DNA of 64,000 nt, taken from the NCBI GenBank assembly GCA_913776825.1, contig CAJYPV010000004.1, forward strand, positions 62,001 through 126,000, given 5' to 3'. Below the pieces are notes generated by a model. That model ran no database searches and had not been told where the DNA came from. It saw only the letters and a list, made by a program, of their open reading frames with translations. The stretch comes from Burkholderiaceae bacterium. Its GTDB lineage: Bacteria; Pseudomonadota; Gammaproteobacteria; Burkholderiales; Burkholderiaceae_C. Below are positions 30,875 through 39,922 of this stretch, in pieces; position 1 is the stretch's first letter; the number at the start of each line of letters is the position of its first letter. The position numbers were made by a program, and so were the translations under genes.

Positions 30875-31812
30875 CAGCCGGAACTGTCGTCGGCTTCGGA
30901 CACCGGCACGCGGGTGACCTTGAACCAGCGCACCGCGCCGCCGCGGTTGATCATCACCGCGAAGCGCAGGCCGCCGATTTCCACGGTCTCGCCCCGGCGC
31001 GGCACCCGGCCATGCTCATGGGCGACCAGACCGCCGATGGTGTCGAAATCCGCTTCCGACAGCGACAGGCCGAAGACCTCGTTCACGGCGGCGATGTCCG
31101 CATCACCGGCGACGCGGTAGCTGCCGTCGGCCAGGGTGTAGATGCCGGCATCGCCCGCGCCGACATCGGCGTCGAATTCATCCTCGATCTCGCCGACGAT
31201 TTCCTCCAGCACATCCTCGATGGTGATCAGGCCGGCGGTGTTGCCGAACTCGTCGATCACGATCGCCAGATGGTTGCGGTTGGAACGGAAATCGCGGAGC
31301 AATTCGTTCAGGCCCTTGCTCTCGGGCACGAAAACTGCCGGGCGCAGCAGGGCGCGCACATTCAGTTCCGGAGCGCGCTGGAGCTTGAGCAGATCCTTGG
31401 CCAGCAAAATGCCGATGATGTTGTCGCGCTGACCGTCGTGGACGGGAAAGCGCGAGTGGCCGGTGTCGATCACCGTGGCCAGCAGCTCGTCGACATTCGC
31501 ATGGATGTCCAGCAGGTCCATGCGCGGCGCGGCGACCATCACATCGCCCGCGCTGAGTTCGGCCATGCGCAGGACGCCCTCGAGCATCTGGCGCGATTCG
31601 GGCGCGATCAGTTCGCGCTCTTCCGCTTCGGCCAGGGTTTCGATCAGCTCGCTGGTGGAATCCGGGCCGGGGTGGAGAAATTCCAGGACGCGGTCCAGCA
31701 GACCACGTTGATCAGGGGCACGCCCGCCGTGTTTGGCGGGCCGACTAGGCTGAGGTTCAGACACTGCAGTGTGTGCCGTCGTTGATGAGGCGCCAGAATA
31801 ACCGATTGACAT
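30874..31812 (-). CDS. corC: CorC/HlyC family protein with paired CBS domains
   Basis: A 312-residue CorC-type protein. Two CBS domains (about residues 60-185; VMVAAPRMDLLDI and SRFPVHDGQRDNIIGIL in the first, VIDEFGNTAGLITIEDVLEEIVGEI in the second) bind nucleotides. The C-terminal CorC_HlyC domain (about 210-295) includes FDTIGGLVAHEHGRVPRRGE. It has no membrane segment, and is linked in other bacteria to Mg/Co efflux. I choose the Met at 31812 because the 14 residues before it are not conserved; 31854 is the alternative. Head gene of the corC-lnt-glyQ-glyS-gmhB-plsC block. Confidence 0.92.
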   Translation of the reverse strand: MSIGYSGASSTTAHTAVSEPQPSRPAKHGGRAPDQRGLLDRVLEFLHPGPDSTSELIETLAEAEERELIAPESRQMLEGVLRMAELSAGDVMVAAPRMDLLDIHANVDELLATVIDTGHSRFPVHDGQRDNIIGILLAKDLLKLQRAPELNVRALLRPAVFVPESKGLNELLRDFRSNRNHLAIVIDEFGNTAGLITIEDVLEEIVGEIEDEFDADVGAGDAGIYTLADGSYRVAGDADIAAVNEVFGLSLSEADFDTIGGLVAHEHGRVPRRGETVEIGGLRFAVMINRGGAVRWFKVTRVPVSEADDSSG

Positions 31813-32082
31813 TGAAATTCGCTTGAACCACAGTGTTTCGCCCCCAGCTGGCAAGCCCTCGGCTTGACAGACTGAACCGAGGAAACCTGCAAGGACGCCG
31901 AGCCCATCGACTCAGAATCAGGAAACACCAGGAACTCATTCGACGACCGCCCTCGCGACCCAGCGCGACGATTCACCCGGACCCGCCCGGTCCGCTGAAC
32001 GCCCGCCCCGGATCTCGCCCGGACGGCCAGCAGCCCTCGGCGTCCTCCGACGCCACCAGATGCCTCAGAACGGCCCTTCACC

Positions 32083-33210
32083 ATGTCCACCGCATCCACC
32101 GGCGCCCCGGGCGCCCCGACCCTGATCCCCGCGACCATCCTCACCGGCTTCCTGGGCTCGGGCAAGACCACGCTGCTCAAGCGGGTGCTGACCGAAACCC
32201 ATGGCCAGAAGATCGCGGTGATCGAGAACGAGTTCGGCGAAGAGAACATCGACAACGACATCCTGGTCAGCGAAACCCAGGAGCAGATCATCCAGCTGAG
32301 CAACGGCTGCGTCTGCTGCACCATCCGCGAAGACCTGCGCACCACGCTGTCCGACCTGGCCACCCGTCGCCGCAAGGGTGAACTGGACTTCGAGCGGGTG
32401 GTCATCGAGACCACCGGCCTGGCCGATCCCGGCCCCGTCGCCCAGACCTTCTTCATGGATGACGAGATCGCCGAGACCTTCCTGCTGGATTCCATCCTCA
32501 CCCTGGTGGATGCCAAGCATGCGGACGAGCAGCTCAACACCCGCCAGGAAGCGCGCCGCCAGGTCGGCTTCGCGGATCAGATCTTCCTGAGCAAGACGGA
32601 TCTGGTCGATGACGCCACCGTCGAGGCCCTGGCCCACCGGCTCAAGCACATGAATCCGCGCGCCCCGCAGCAGCGGGTGCATTTCGGCGAGGTGCCGATC
32701 AAGGACGTCTTCGACCTGCGCGGCTTCAACCTGAATGCCAAGCTGGAGATCGATCCGGACTTCCTGAAGGCCGACGATCACGGACATGACCACGATCATG
32801 ATCACGATCACGGGCATGACCACGCGCACGACCACGACCATGCGCACGGCCACGAGGGCCACGACCACGCGCCGGGCGAGCACTGCGACCATCCGCATCA
32901 TCACCACCATGACGATGATGTGAAGTCCTTCGTTTTCCGCTCCGAGCGCCCCTTCAACCCGGCCAAGCTGGAAGATTTCCTGGGCGCCATCGTGCAGGTC
33001 TACGGACCCAAGATGCTGCGTTACAAGGGCGTGCTGAACATGAATGGCACCGACAAAAAGGTGATCTTCCAGGGCGTGCACCAGCTGATGGGCTCCGATC
33101 TGGGTCCGAAATGGATGCCCGGCGAAGAGAAGATCAGCAAGATGGTGTTCATCGGCATCGATCTGCCCAAGGACATCCTGATGCAGGGGCTGGAAGGCTG
33201 CCTGGCTTAG
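32083..33210 (+). CDS. CobW/COG0523-family GTPase with histidine-rich loop
   Basis: A full-length 375-residue metallochaperone GTPase. The G domain has Walker A GFLGSGKTT, ENEFGE, the CXCC metal site in NGCVCCTIRED, ETTGLADP and the NKxD equivalent SKTD. Residues about 230-280 are an extreme His/Asp run (HDHDHDHDHG-like), a metal reservoir common in zinc- or cobalt-handling members, followed by the CobW C-terminal domain. The metal is not decided by sequence; zinc or cobalt are likely. It sits between corC (divergent) and dksA. A truncated paralogue is at 20571. Confidence 0.93.
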   Translation: MSTASTGAPGAPTLIPATILTGFLGSGKTTLLKRVLTETHGQKIAVIENEFGEENIDNDILVSETQEQIIQLSNGCVCCTIREDLRTTLSDLATRRRKGELDFERVVIETTGLADPGPVAQTFFMDDEIAETFLLDSILTLVDAKHADEQLNTRQEARRQVGFADQIFLSKTDLVDDATVEALAHRLKHMNPRAPQQRVHFGEVPIKDVFDLRGFNLNAKLEIDPDFLKADDHGHDHDHDHDHGHDHAHDHDHAHGHEGHDHAPGEHCDHPHHHHHDDDVKSFVFRSERPFNPAKLEDFLGAIVQVYGPKMLRYKGVLNMNGTDKKVIFQGVHQLMGSDLGPKWMPGEEKISKMVFIGIDLPKDILMQGLEGCLA

Positions 33211-33330
33211 TGACACACTGACTGATGACATCGGGCGTGACGGAGGTGGCTACAATCCGCCGCGCTCGAACCTCGGCCCGGCGCCGTTCCGCGCCGCTTG
33301 CAGGTATAAAGAGCCGCTAGGAGAGTGAAC

Positions 33331-33969
33331 GTGAGCAAGACCCCGGCCTCCAAGTCCGCTGCGCCCAAGGCGAGCGGCAAAGCCGCCAAGCCCGCGGCCG
33401 CAGAATCCGAGGCCCTCCTCTCGGCGGACCACCCCGACACCTCGGTTGCCACGCTGGACGCGCCCGTCCGCCGTGCCACCCCCACTTCAACCACGAACTC
33501 CAAACCCGCCGTGAAGCCCGATCCCAAACTTGCCTCCGCCTGGAAAAACAAGCCTGGTGCCGAACTGACAGACGCCGAAGTGATGGCGATGCCCGACACC
33601 GAGTACATGAATGACAAGCAGGTGGAGTTCTTCCGCGCCAAGCTGACGCAGCTCAAGGAAGACATCCTCTCCAACGCCGGCGAGACCACCGAGCACCTGC
33701 GCGAAGACACCTCCATCGTTCCCGATCCGGCCGACCGCGCCACCATCGAGGAAGAGCACGCGCTGGAACTCCGCACCCGTGACCGCGAGCGCAAGCTGCT
33801 CAAGAAGATCATGCAGTCGCTGGGTCGCCTGGATTCCGGCGAGTACGGCTACTGCGACGAAACCGGCGAGCCGATCGGCCTGGGTCGCCTGATCGCCCGA
33901 CCGACCGCCACGCTGTCGCTGGAAGCGCAGCAGCGCCGCGAGCTGAAACAGAAGATGTTCGGCGACTGA
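33331..33969 (+). CDS. dksA: RNA polymerase-binding transcription factor DksA
   Basis: From the GTG at 33331 this DksA is 212 residues, with a 75-residue Ala/Lys/Pro-rich N-terminal extension before the coiled coil. The coiled coil tip carries DPADRA, whose acidic residues act on the RNA polymerase active site with ppGpp. The zinc finger is degenerate: only C175 remains (YCDETGEPIGLGRL, then ARPTATLSLEAQQRRE), as I recall for other betaproteobacterial DksA proteins. AGGAGA lies 6 bases before this GTG; a GTG two codons earlier is too close to that site. Confidence 0.93.
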   Translation: MSKTPASKSAAPKASGKAAKPAAAESEALLSADHPDTSVATLDAPVRRATPTSTTNSKPAVKPDPKLASAWKNKPGAELTDAEVMAMPDTEYMNDKQVEFFRAKLTQLKEDILSNAGETTEHLREDTSIVPDPADRATIEEEHALELRTRDRERKLLKKIMQSLGRLDSGEYGYCDETGEPIGLGRLIARPTATLSLEAQQRRELKQKMFGD

Positions 33970-34025
33970 GTTCGCGCTCGACGCTCTCTCAACCCTAACC
34001 GCCAGCGAGAACCGCCATCGACAGC

Positions 34026-35771
34026 ATGACCGACCCCAAAGACGGCGAGAGCTTCTTCCGCAAGGTGGCGCGCTTCGTCGCCAACCCGACGACCGACTGG
34101 GCGGAGATCAACTCCCGCCAGGACGATCCCGAGGCGGATGCCGCCAAGGCGGAACTGCGCGCCATGGTGGAGCGCAAGCGCCGCAACGACTTCGTGCGCA
34201 AGCGCGAGCTCGACATGCTGCGCCGCATTCGTCGCGAGGGCCTCACGCCCGAGCAACTGGCGGCGCTGGGTGGCCATGCCACCTCCGGCATCGATGAGCT
34301 GGGCCGCATCAGCGAGATCAGCGGCACCAACCGGGCCGAAGCCAGCGGCGTGGTGAAGGCCAAGATCGACCAGATCGAACAGCAGATGGTCGGCGAAGGC
34401 TTCGTGCCGACGCAGGTGCAGGGCCAGCATCCGCCGGCCTTCTTCGAAACCAGCACCCGCCCGGTCAACTTCGCGCCCACCGATGGCGTGGGCGGCCGCG
34501 TCACCGACTACACCTCGCCCGCGCCGCTGGAGCGGATCGATCTGGCGCCCGCCCGCGCTTCGGTGCGCGGCGGTCTGGCGCCGGCATCGGCCCCGACGCC
34601 GCCTGCGTCCGCACCGATCCCCGAGCTCAAGCAGGCGATCCCGACGCTGAGCTTCCATGTCGAAGACCCGACGCAGGTCGAAGTCAACGAAGTGGTGCAC
34701 GACGCCGAGCTGGACGAGGCCGTCATCGCTTTCGCCAACGGCGACTACGAGCACTGCGAACGCAGCCTGTCCGACCTGACCCGCGCCGGCGGCTCGCGCC
34801 ACGAGCATGCGGAAACCTGGCTGGTGCTGTTCGATCTCTACCGCGCCACCGGTCAGCAGGGCAAGTTCGAGCAACTCGCGAACGACTATGCCCAGCAGTT
34901 CGGGCTGTCCTCGCCGCAATGGTTCTCGCTGCCCAAGCTGGTGGCCGAGGCGGTGCAGCAGGAACGCGCCCCGCGCGGCAAGGCCAATACCGTCAGCTGG
35001 AGCAGCCCGGAGTACCTGGACGTCGACGCGGTCCTGCAGATGCGCAGCCGCTGCGAAAACCAGCCGCTGCCCTGGGTCATGGACTGGCAGCACCTGCGCC
35101 AGATCGATCCGGAAGCCTGCGCCCGTCTGCGGGAGGTCTTCCGCGCCTGGGCGCCGCAAGCGCTGGATCTGCGCTGGCTGGCGGGCGACCACTTCTTCCA
35201 GGTGCTGCGCGACCAGGCCCCGGTCGGCGCGCGGGATGCCGACCCGGTCTGCTGGATGCTGCGCCTGGAAGCGCTGCGCCTGGCCAACCGGCCGGACCAG
35301 TTCGACGAAGTCGCCATCGACTACTGCGTCACCTATGAGGTCTCGCCGCCGTCCTGGGAGAAGGCCGAATGCCATGTCCGCGTCAGCGGCAATGGCCTGT
35401 CGACCAGCTCGCCCACGCCGACCGTGCAACCGGCCGCGATGGACACCGGCATCGCCTTCCTCGAGTCCACCATCACCGATGCGCTGAGCACCGCGGCGCA
35501 GATGGAGCTGTCCGGCCAGTTGAGCGGCGACATCAGCGAGACGCTCAACCTGATGACCGAGCAGCTCGAAGCTGCGACGCTGGTCAGCATCGCCTGCCCC
35601 AAGCTGATCCGTCTGGACTTCATGGCCGCCGGCGACCTGCTGAACTGGGTGCTGGCGCGGCGCAGCGAGAACCGCGCGGTGCAATTCACCGATGCGCACC
35701 GTCTGGTGGCCTTGTTCTTCGGCGCGATGGGCATCAACGAGCACGCCCGGGTCAAGGTGCGGCACGTCTGA
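34026..35771 (+). CDS. STAS-domain-like protein conserved near dksA and hslVU
   Basis: A 581-residue cytoplasmic protein. Residues 1-100 are charged and helical, starting FFRKVARFVANPTTDWAEI. Then comes a Pro/Ala-rich linker (about 165-205), a region with tetratricopeptide-like helices (AVIAFANGDYEHCERSL and TWLVLFDLYRATGQQGKFEQLANDYAQQF, about 235-305), and a C-terminal STAS-like segment (about 510-581; CPKLIRLDFMAAGDLLNWVLARR and LFFGAMGI). Such domains bind nucleotides or partner kinases. I know similar proteins only as unnamed Burkholderiales entries; the function is not established. A terminator follows. Confidence 0.72.
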   Translation: MTDPKDGESFFRKVARFVANPTTDWAEINSRQDDPEADAAKAELRAMVERKRRNDFVRKRELDMLRRIRREGLTPEQLAALGGHATSGIDELGRISEISGTNRAEASGVVKAKIDQIEQQMVGEGFVPTQVQGQHPPAFFETSTRPVNFAPTDGVGGRVTDYTSPAPLERIDLAPARASVRGGLAPASAPTPPASAPIPELKQAIPTLSFHVEDPTQVEVNEVVHDAELDEAVIAFANGDYEHCERSLSDLTRAGGSRHEHAETWLVLFDLYRATGQQGKFEQLANDYAQQFGLSSPQWFSLPKLVAEAVQQERAPRGKANTVSWSSPEYLDVDAVLQMRSRCENQPLPWVMDWQHLRQIDPEACARLREVFRAWAPQALDLRWLAGDHFFQVLRDQAPVGARDADPVCWMLRLEALRLANRPDQFDEVAIDYCVTYEVSPPSWEKAECHVRVSGNGLSTSSPTPTVQPAAMDTGIAFLESTITDALSTAAQMELSGQLSGDISETLNLMTEQLEAATLVSIACPKLIRLDFMAAGDLLNWVLARRSENRAVQFTDAHRLVALFFGAMGINEHARVKVRHV

Positions 35772-35824
35772 CGACGGCCTGCTGCGACCGGGTCGCCCGA
35801 TCCCAGCCCCCTCCCCCACCGACC

Positions 35825-35852
35825 ACGGGGCCATGCACATGGCCCCGTTTTC
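35825..35852 (+). terminator. Rho-independent terminator after the STAS gene
   Basis: ACGGGGCCAT (35825-35834) pairs perfectly with ATGGCCCCGT (35839-35848) around a GCAC loop, followed by TTTTCATTT. It lies 54 bp after the STAS gene stop and separates the dksA side from hslVU. Confidence 0.92.
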
Positions 35853-35971
35853 ATTTCCGCGTTCAAATGATCGGAAATCAGGGAACCGAACCCCCTGCAA
35901 TTCCTCACCGGCCGACCTTGTGATTCGCCTCACCGGGCCCACGTGCTGATGTCATGACGCTCAGGACGACC

Positions 35972-36565
35972 ATGTCTCAAGAATCTTCTCCCCTGCCGCC
36001 GTATCACGGCACCACCATCGTCAGCGTGCGCCGAGGCAACCAGGTCGCGATCGGCGGCGATGGCCAGGTGACGCTGGGCACCATCGTCGTCAAGTCGACC
36101 GCGCGCAAGGTGCGCAAGCTCTACAAGAACCAGGTGCTGGCCGGTTTCGCCGGCGCCACGGCCGATGCCTTCACCCTGTTCGAACGCTTCGAATCCAAGC
36201 TGGAGAAGCATCAGGGCCATCTGGTGCGCGCGGCGGTGGAACTGACCCGCGACTGGCGCACCGACCGCGTGCTGCGCCGTCTGGAAGCGATGCTGGCGGT
36301 CGCGGATCACAGCGCCTCGCTGATCATCACCGGCAATGGCGATGTGCTGGAGCCGGAGCAAGGCATCGTCGCCATCGGCTCGGGCGGGGCGTATGCCCAA
36401 GCGGCCGCGAAGGCGCTGCTCAACCACAGCGACCTGAGCGCGGTGGACATCGTCAAGCAGTCGCTGGTGATCGCGGGCGAGATCTGCATCTACACCAACG
36501 GCAACCACACCATCGAAACCCTGGAAGAACGGCCTGAACTCCCGGCCCCCGGAGCCTCCGCATGA
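35972..36565 (+). CDS. hslV: ATP-dependent protease subunit HslV
   Basis: A 197-residue HslV, the proteasome-like peptidase of the HslVU protease. Processing should remove the short leader to expose the catalytic threonine in [24 protein letters not shown] and [13 protein letters not shown] are family signatures. The ATG at 35972 is chosen over 35954 because it has AGGA at suitable distance and gives the usual short leader. It overlaps hslU by four bases (ATGA). The operon lies between two strong terminators, so it is an isolated transcription unit. Confidence 0.96.
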   Translation: MSQESSPLPPYHGTTIVSVRRGNQVAIGGDGQVTLGTIVVKSTARKVRKLYKNQVLAGFAGATADAFTLFERFESKLEKHQGHLVRAAVELTRDWRTDRVLRRLEAMLAVADHSASLIITGNGDVLEPEQGIVAIGSGGAYAQAAAKALLNHSDLSAVDIVKQSLVIAGEICIYTNGNHTIETLEERPELPAPGASA

Positions 36566-37911
36566 GCAGCATGACCCCTCAGGAAATCGTCTCTGAACTG
36601 GACCGCCACATCGTCGGCCAGGCCGATGCCAAGCGCGCGGTCGCGATCGCGCTGCGCAACCGCTGGCGGCGTCAGAAGGTGGACGACAAGCTGCGCGGCG
36701 AGATCACGCCCAAGAACATCCTGATGATCGGCCCGACCGGCGTGGGCAAGACCGAGATCGCCCGTCGACTGGCCAAGCTGGCGGACGCGCCCTTCATCAA
36801 GGTCGAGGCGACCAAGTTCACCGAAGTCGGCTATGTGGGCAAGGATGTGGACAGCATCATCCGCGACCTGGTCGACATCGCCGTCAAGCAGGAGCGCGAG
36901 CGCCAGATGCGCCTGCAGCGCACCCGGGCCGAGGACGCCGCCGAGGAGCGCATCCTCGACGCGCTGGTGCCGCCGCCGCGCACCACCGGCTTCGCGCCGG
37001 CCGAAGGCAGCAGCGCCGCCAGCACCGGCAGCGACAACACCGCCCGGCAGGTGATGCGCAAGCGGCTGCGCGAGGGCCTGATGGACGACAAGGAAATCGA
37101 GATCGAGCTCGCCGAGCCCAAGCCCTCGATGGAGATCCTCGGCCCGCAGGGCATGGAGGAAATGGCCGAGCAGCTCAAAGGCCTGTTCTCGCAGATGGGT
37201 CAAACCCGGCGCAAGTCCCGCAAGATCAAGATCGGCGAGGCGATGAAGCTGCTGGTCGACGAGGAAGCCGAAAAGCTGGTCAACGAGGACGACATCAAGA
37301 CCTCCGCCCTGGCTCATGCGCAGGAGAACGGCATCGTCTTCATCGACGAGATCGACAAGGTCGCCAGCCGCGCTGAGCACGGCGGTGCGGATGTCTCGCG
37401 CCAGGGCGTGCAGCGCGATCTGCTGCCGCTGGTGGAGGGCACGACCGTCAACACCAAGTACGGCATGGTGAAGACCGATCACATCCTGTTCATCGCGTCG
37501 GGCGCCTTCCATCTGAGCAAGCCCAGCGACCTGATCCCCGAGCTGCAGGGCCGATTCCCGATCCGGGTCGAGCTGAAGTCGCTGTCGGTGTCGGATTTCG
37601 AGGCCATCCTCTCCAGCACCCATGCCAGCCTGGTCAAGCAGTACCAGGCGCTGCTCGCAACCGAAGGCCTGACGCTGGAACTCAGTGCCGATGGCATCCG
37701 CCGGCTGGCGCAGATCGCTTTCGAGGTCAACGAGCGCACCGAGAACATCGGCGCCCGGCGCCTGTCGACGGTGCTGGAACGGCTGCTGGACGACATCAGT
37801 TTCGATGCCCACAAGCATGCCGGCCAGACGATCACGCTGGACGGCCGGGCGGTGGACGACAAGCTGGGCGCGCTGGCGCAGAACGAGGATTTGAGCCGGT
37901 TCATCCTCTGA
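36562..37911 (+). CDS. hslU: ATP-dependent protease ATPase subunit HslU
   Basis: A 449-residue AAA+ unfoldase that feeds substrates to HslV. Walker A is GPTGVGKTE (57-65), Walker B lies in IVFIDEID, and the arginine-finger and sensor regions are present. The I domain (about 110-235) is Ala/Glu-rich as usual. The C-terminus ends LSRFIL, the hydrophobic tail that docks into HslV. The start overlaps hslV, and a terminator follows 80 bp after the stop. Confidence 0.98.
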   Translation: MSSMTPQEIVSELDRHIVGQADAKRAVAIALRNRWRRQKVDDKLRGEITPKNILMIGPTGVGKTEIARRLAKLADAPFIKVEATKFTEVGYVGKDVDSIIRDLVDIAVKQERERQMRLQRTRAEDAAEERILDALVPPPRTTGFAPAEGSSAASTGSDNTARQVMRKRLREGLMDDKEIEIELAEPKPSMEILGPQGMEEMAEQLKGLFSQMGQTRRKSRKIKIGEAMKLLVDEEAEKLVNEDDIKTSALAHAQENGIVFIDEIDKVASRAEHGGADVSRQGVQRDLLPLVEGTTVNTKYGMVKTDHILFIASGAFHLSKPSDLIPELQGRFPIRVELKSLSVSDFEAILSSTHASLVKQYQALLATEGLTLELSADGIRRLAQIAFEVNERTENIGARRLSTVLERLLDDISFDAHKHAGQTITLDGRAVDDKLGALAQNEDLSRFIL

Positions 37912-37991
37912 TCGGCGGGCGCGCTTGCATGCGGCGCGCCGGTCGCGCCATTGGAGCGATACCGGAGCGCGCATTTCGTCGCTAAAACCGC

Positions 37992-38020
37992 AACGCCGGG
38001 GCCTCACCCCGGCGTTTTTT
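37992..38020 (+). terminator. Rho-independent terminator after hslVU
   Basis: AACGCCGGGG (37992-38001) pairs with CCCCGGCGTT (38007-38016) around a CCTCA loop, with a run of six T from 38015 to 38020. Ten-base stem plus U-run makes this a confident terminator. Confidence 0.95.
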
Positions 38021-38099
38021 CTATGGGCGTTTCACGGGAAATGCATACAGTGGCGCCGCTCACGCTCCGTTCCCTGTCTGCCTGCCCTCCCGAGTTCCC

Positions 38100-38891
38100 A
38101 TGATTGACGACGTCGCCCGCCGAGAAGTCCATGCCCGTCTGCGGCGTGCCGAAACCGAGCATCAAGTGAAGGTGCTGCTGGCGGTGGAATCGGGCAGCCG
38201 TGCCTGGGGATTCGCCTCGCCCAACAGCGACTACGACGCCCGGTTCATCTATGTGAATCCGCCGGACTGGTATCTCTCGGTCGGCCTGGAGGAGCGGCGC
38301 GACGTCATCGAATATCCGATCGTCGACGAGATGGACATCAACGGCTGGGACCTGCGCAAGGCGCTGCGGCTGTTCTGGCGCTCCAACCCGGGCTTCGTCG
38401 AATGGGTGCAATCGCCCATCGTCTATGAGAAGAACAGCAGCTTCCATCGCCGCGCGCTGGCGCTGCTGCCCACGGTCTATTCGGTCGAACGCGGCATGTA
38501 CCACTACCGCAGCATGGCCAAGACCACCTTCCGCGGCTATCTGCAGACCGACCAGGTGCGGCTGAAGAAGTACTTTTACGTGCTGCGGCCGCTGCTCTCG
38601 GTGCGCTGGCTGGAGCGCTACCAGCGCCCTGCGCCGATCGAATTCCAGCGCCTGCTGGAGACGGTGGACAAGGAACCCGGCCTGCGCTCGGCCATCGACG
38701 ACCTGTTGGCGCTGAAGCAGGTCACGCCCGAGCTCGGAATGTCGCCGCAGATCGCGCCGATCCAGGCCTTCATCGAGCGCGAGCTGGACCGCCTGGAGCA
38801 GGTCGAGCCGCCGAAGCAGGAACCGCGGGCCGAAGTCGAGCCGCTGCTGTCCGAGCTGTTCCGCGCGGTGTTGCGCGAGACCTGGGCGTGA
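38100..38891 (+). CDS. RlaP-type nucleotidyltransferase (DNA polymerase beta superfamily)
   Basis: A 263-residue minimal nucleotidyltransferase. The catalytic signature is ESGSRAWGFASPNSDYD (30-46), with G32-S33 and the metal aspartates D44 and D46. It continues as the family known as RNA repair pathway DNA polymerase beta (RlaP, COG3541), found in phages and bacteria near RNA ligases. YFYVLRPLLSVRW is a typical helix. Here it stands alone between hslVU and coaX with no RNA ligase or cyclase. Substrate unknown; the RNA-repair link comes from family context elsewhere. Confidence 0.83.
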   Translation: MIDDVARREVHARLRRAETEHQVKVLLAVESGSRAWGFASPNSDYDARFIYVNPPDWYLSVGLEERRDVIEYPIVDEMDINGWDLRKALRLFWRSNPGFVEWVQSPIVYEKNSSFHRRALALLPTVYSVERGMYHYRSMAKTTFRGYLQTDQVRLKKYFYVLRPLLSVRWLERYQRPAPIEFQRLLETVDKEPGLRSAIDDLLALKQVTPELGMSPQIAPIQAFIERELDRLEQVEPPKQEPRAEVEPLLSELFRAVLRETWA

Positions 38892-38957
38892 GTCCGGCGC
38901 GCTGACAGGCGCGCCGAGCCTTGCCGTGGGGCGAGCGGCGCGGCGCAGCGCCGTCGG

Positions 38958-39737
38958 CTACAGCGCCAGCCGATGGGCCTGCAGCGACAGCAGGCCATCG
39001 AAGATGAGCGAATCGATCAGCTCATGCGGAATGTCCAGCGCGGGCGAGACCTTCCAGCCGGCGCCGCCGGTCATCAGCGTGACCGGCTCCTGACCGCAAC
39101 GCTTCACCAGATGGCGGTGCATGCGTTCGATCGCGCCGGTGATGGCGTAATTGCCGCCGCTGGTGAGCGCGTCGGAGGTGTTGGTCGGGAACTCACGCAC
39201 CTCGCCGGTCGGCACGCGCAAGCCGGCGGTGCCGCCTTCCAGCGCGCGCAGCATGATGCCGTGGCCGGGCAGGATCAGGCCGCCAAGGAAGCGGCCTTCC
39301 GCATCCAGCGCATCGACGGTCACCGCCGTGCCCACCATCACCACCAGCGCCGGTCGTGGCGCATGGCCTTGCATGCGGGCCAGCACATGCTGACGCGCGC
39401 CGATCAGCGCCACGAAGCGGTCGGTGCCGAGTCGGGTCGGATGGTCATAGCCATTGATGATGCCGCCGGCCTGGGCGGTGGACGCGACCCAGCGCGGCTC
39501 CAGGTCCCATTCCTCCAGCTGTTCCTCGACGCGATGACGCACGCCATCGCCGGCCACATTGCAGCCGAGCAGGCTGCCGGGCGTGACCGGGAGCTGAGCC
39601 CAGTCGTGCTCGGACAGTTTCTCGATGTTCTCGAGGAATTGAGCCCCATGGGCGAGCACGGGGCTGCCGGGCTGGGGCGCGGCATACAGGGCCCATTTCA
39701 AGCGGGTGTTGCCGATATCGATCGCCAAAAAGCTCAT
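38958..39737 (-). CDS. coaX: Type III pantothenate kinase
   Basis: A 259-residue CoaX, which phosphorylates pantothenate in the first step of coenzyme A synthesis. The ASKHA-fold signatures are [16 protein letters not shown] at the start, [20 protein letters not shown] (about 96-115) and [10 protein letters not shown] with [15 protein letters not shown]. It is convergent with the nucleotidyltransferase gene and divergent from the chemoreceptor. Betaproteobacterial coaX often follows birA; that gene is not here. The start has no clear ribosome-binding site, but similarity begins at this Met. Confidence 0.96.
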   Translation of the reverse strand: MSFLAIDIGNTRLKWALYAAPQPGSPVLAHGAQFLENIEKLSEHDWAQLPVTPGSLLGCNVAGDGVRHRVEEQLEEWDLEPRWVASTAQAGGIINGYDHPTRLGTDRFVALIGARQHVLARMQGHAPRPALVVMVGTAVTVDALDAEGRFLGGLILPGHGIMLRALEGGTAGLRVPTGEVREFPTNTSDALTSGGNYAITGAIERMHRHLVKRCGQEPVTLMTGGAGWKVSPALDIPHELIDSLIFDGLLSLQAHRLAL

Positions 39738-39922
39738 GAATTCACGCGGCTGCGCTGTGACAGGCGGCAGGTTAGCAGTGTTTATCCCCCGGACAGTGCG
39801 AGGATGGGCCGAATTAGGATGGGGACACCAACCGCCGCGTCGCCTCGGCGACGCGATGTCGACATCAGGTCGACACGGCAGGCCGCCCCCATGGACCGCT
39901 CACTCAAAAAGGACATGACGCC

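Noticed and set aside
33841-33969. DksA finger with only one cysteine, first taken for a defect
   Set aside because: I recall this cysteine-poor finger as normal in betaproteobacterial DksA proteins, so it is not evidence of decay.
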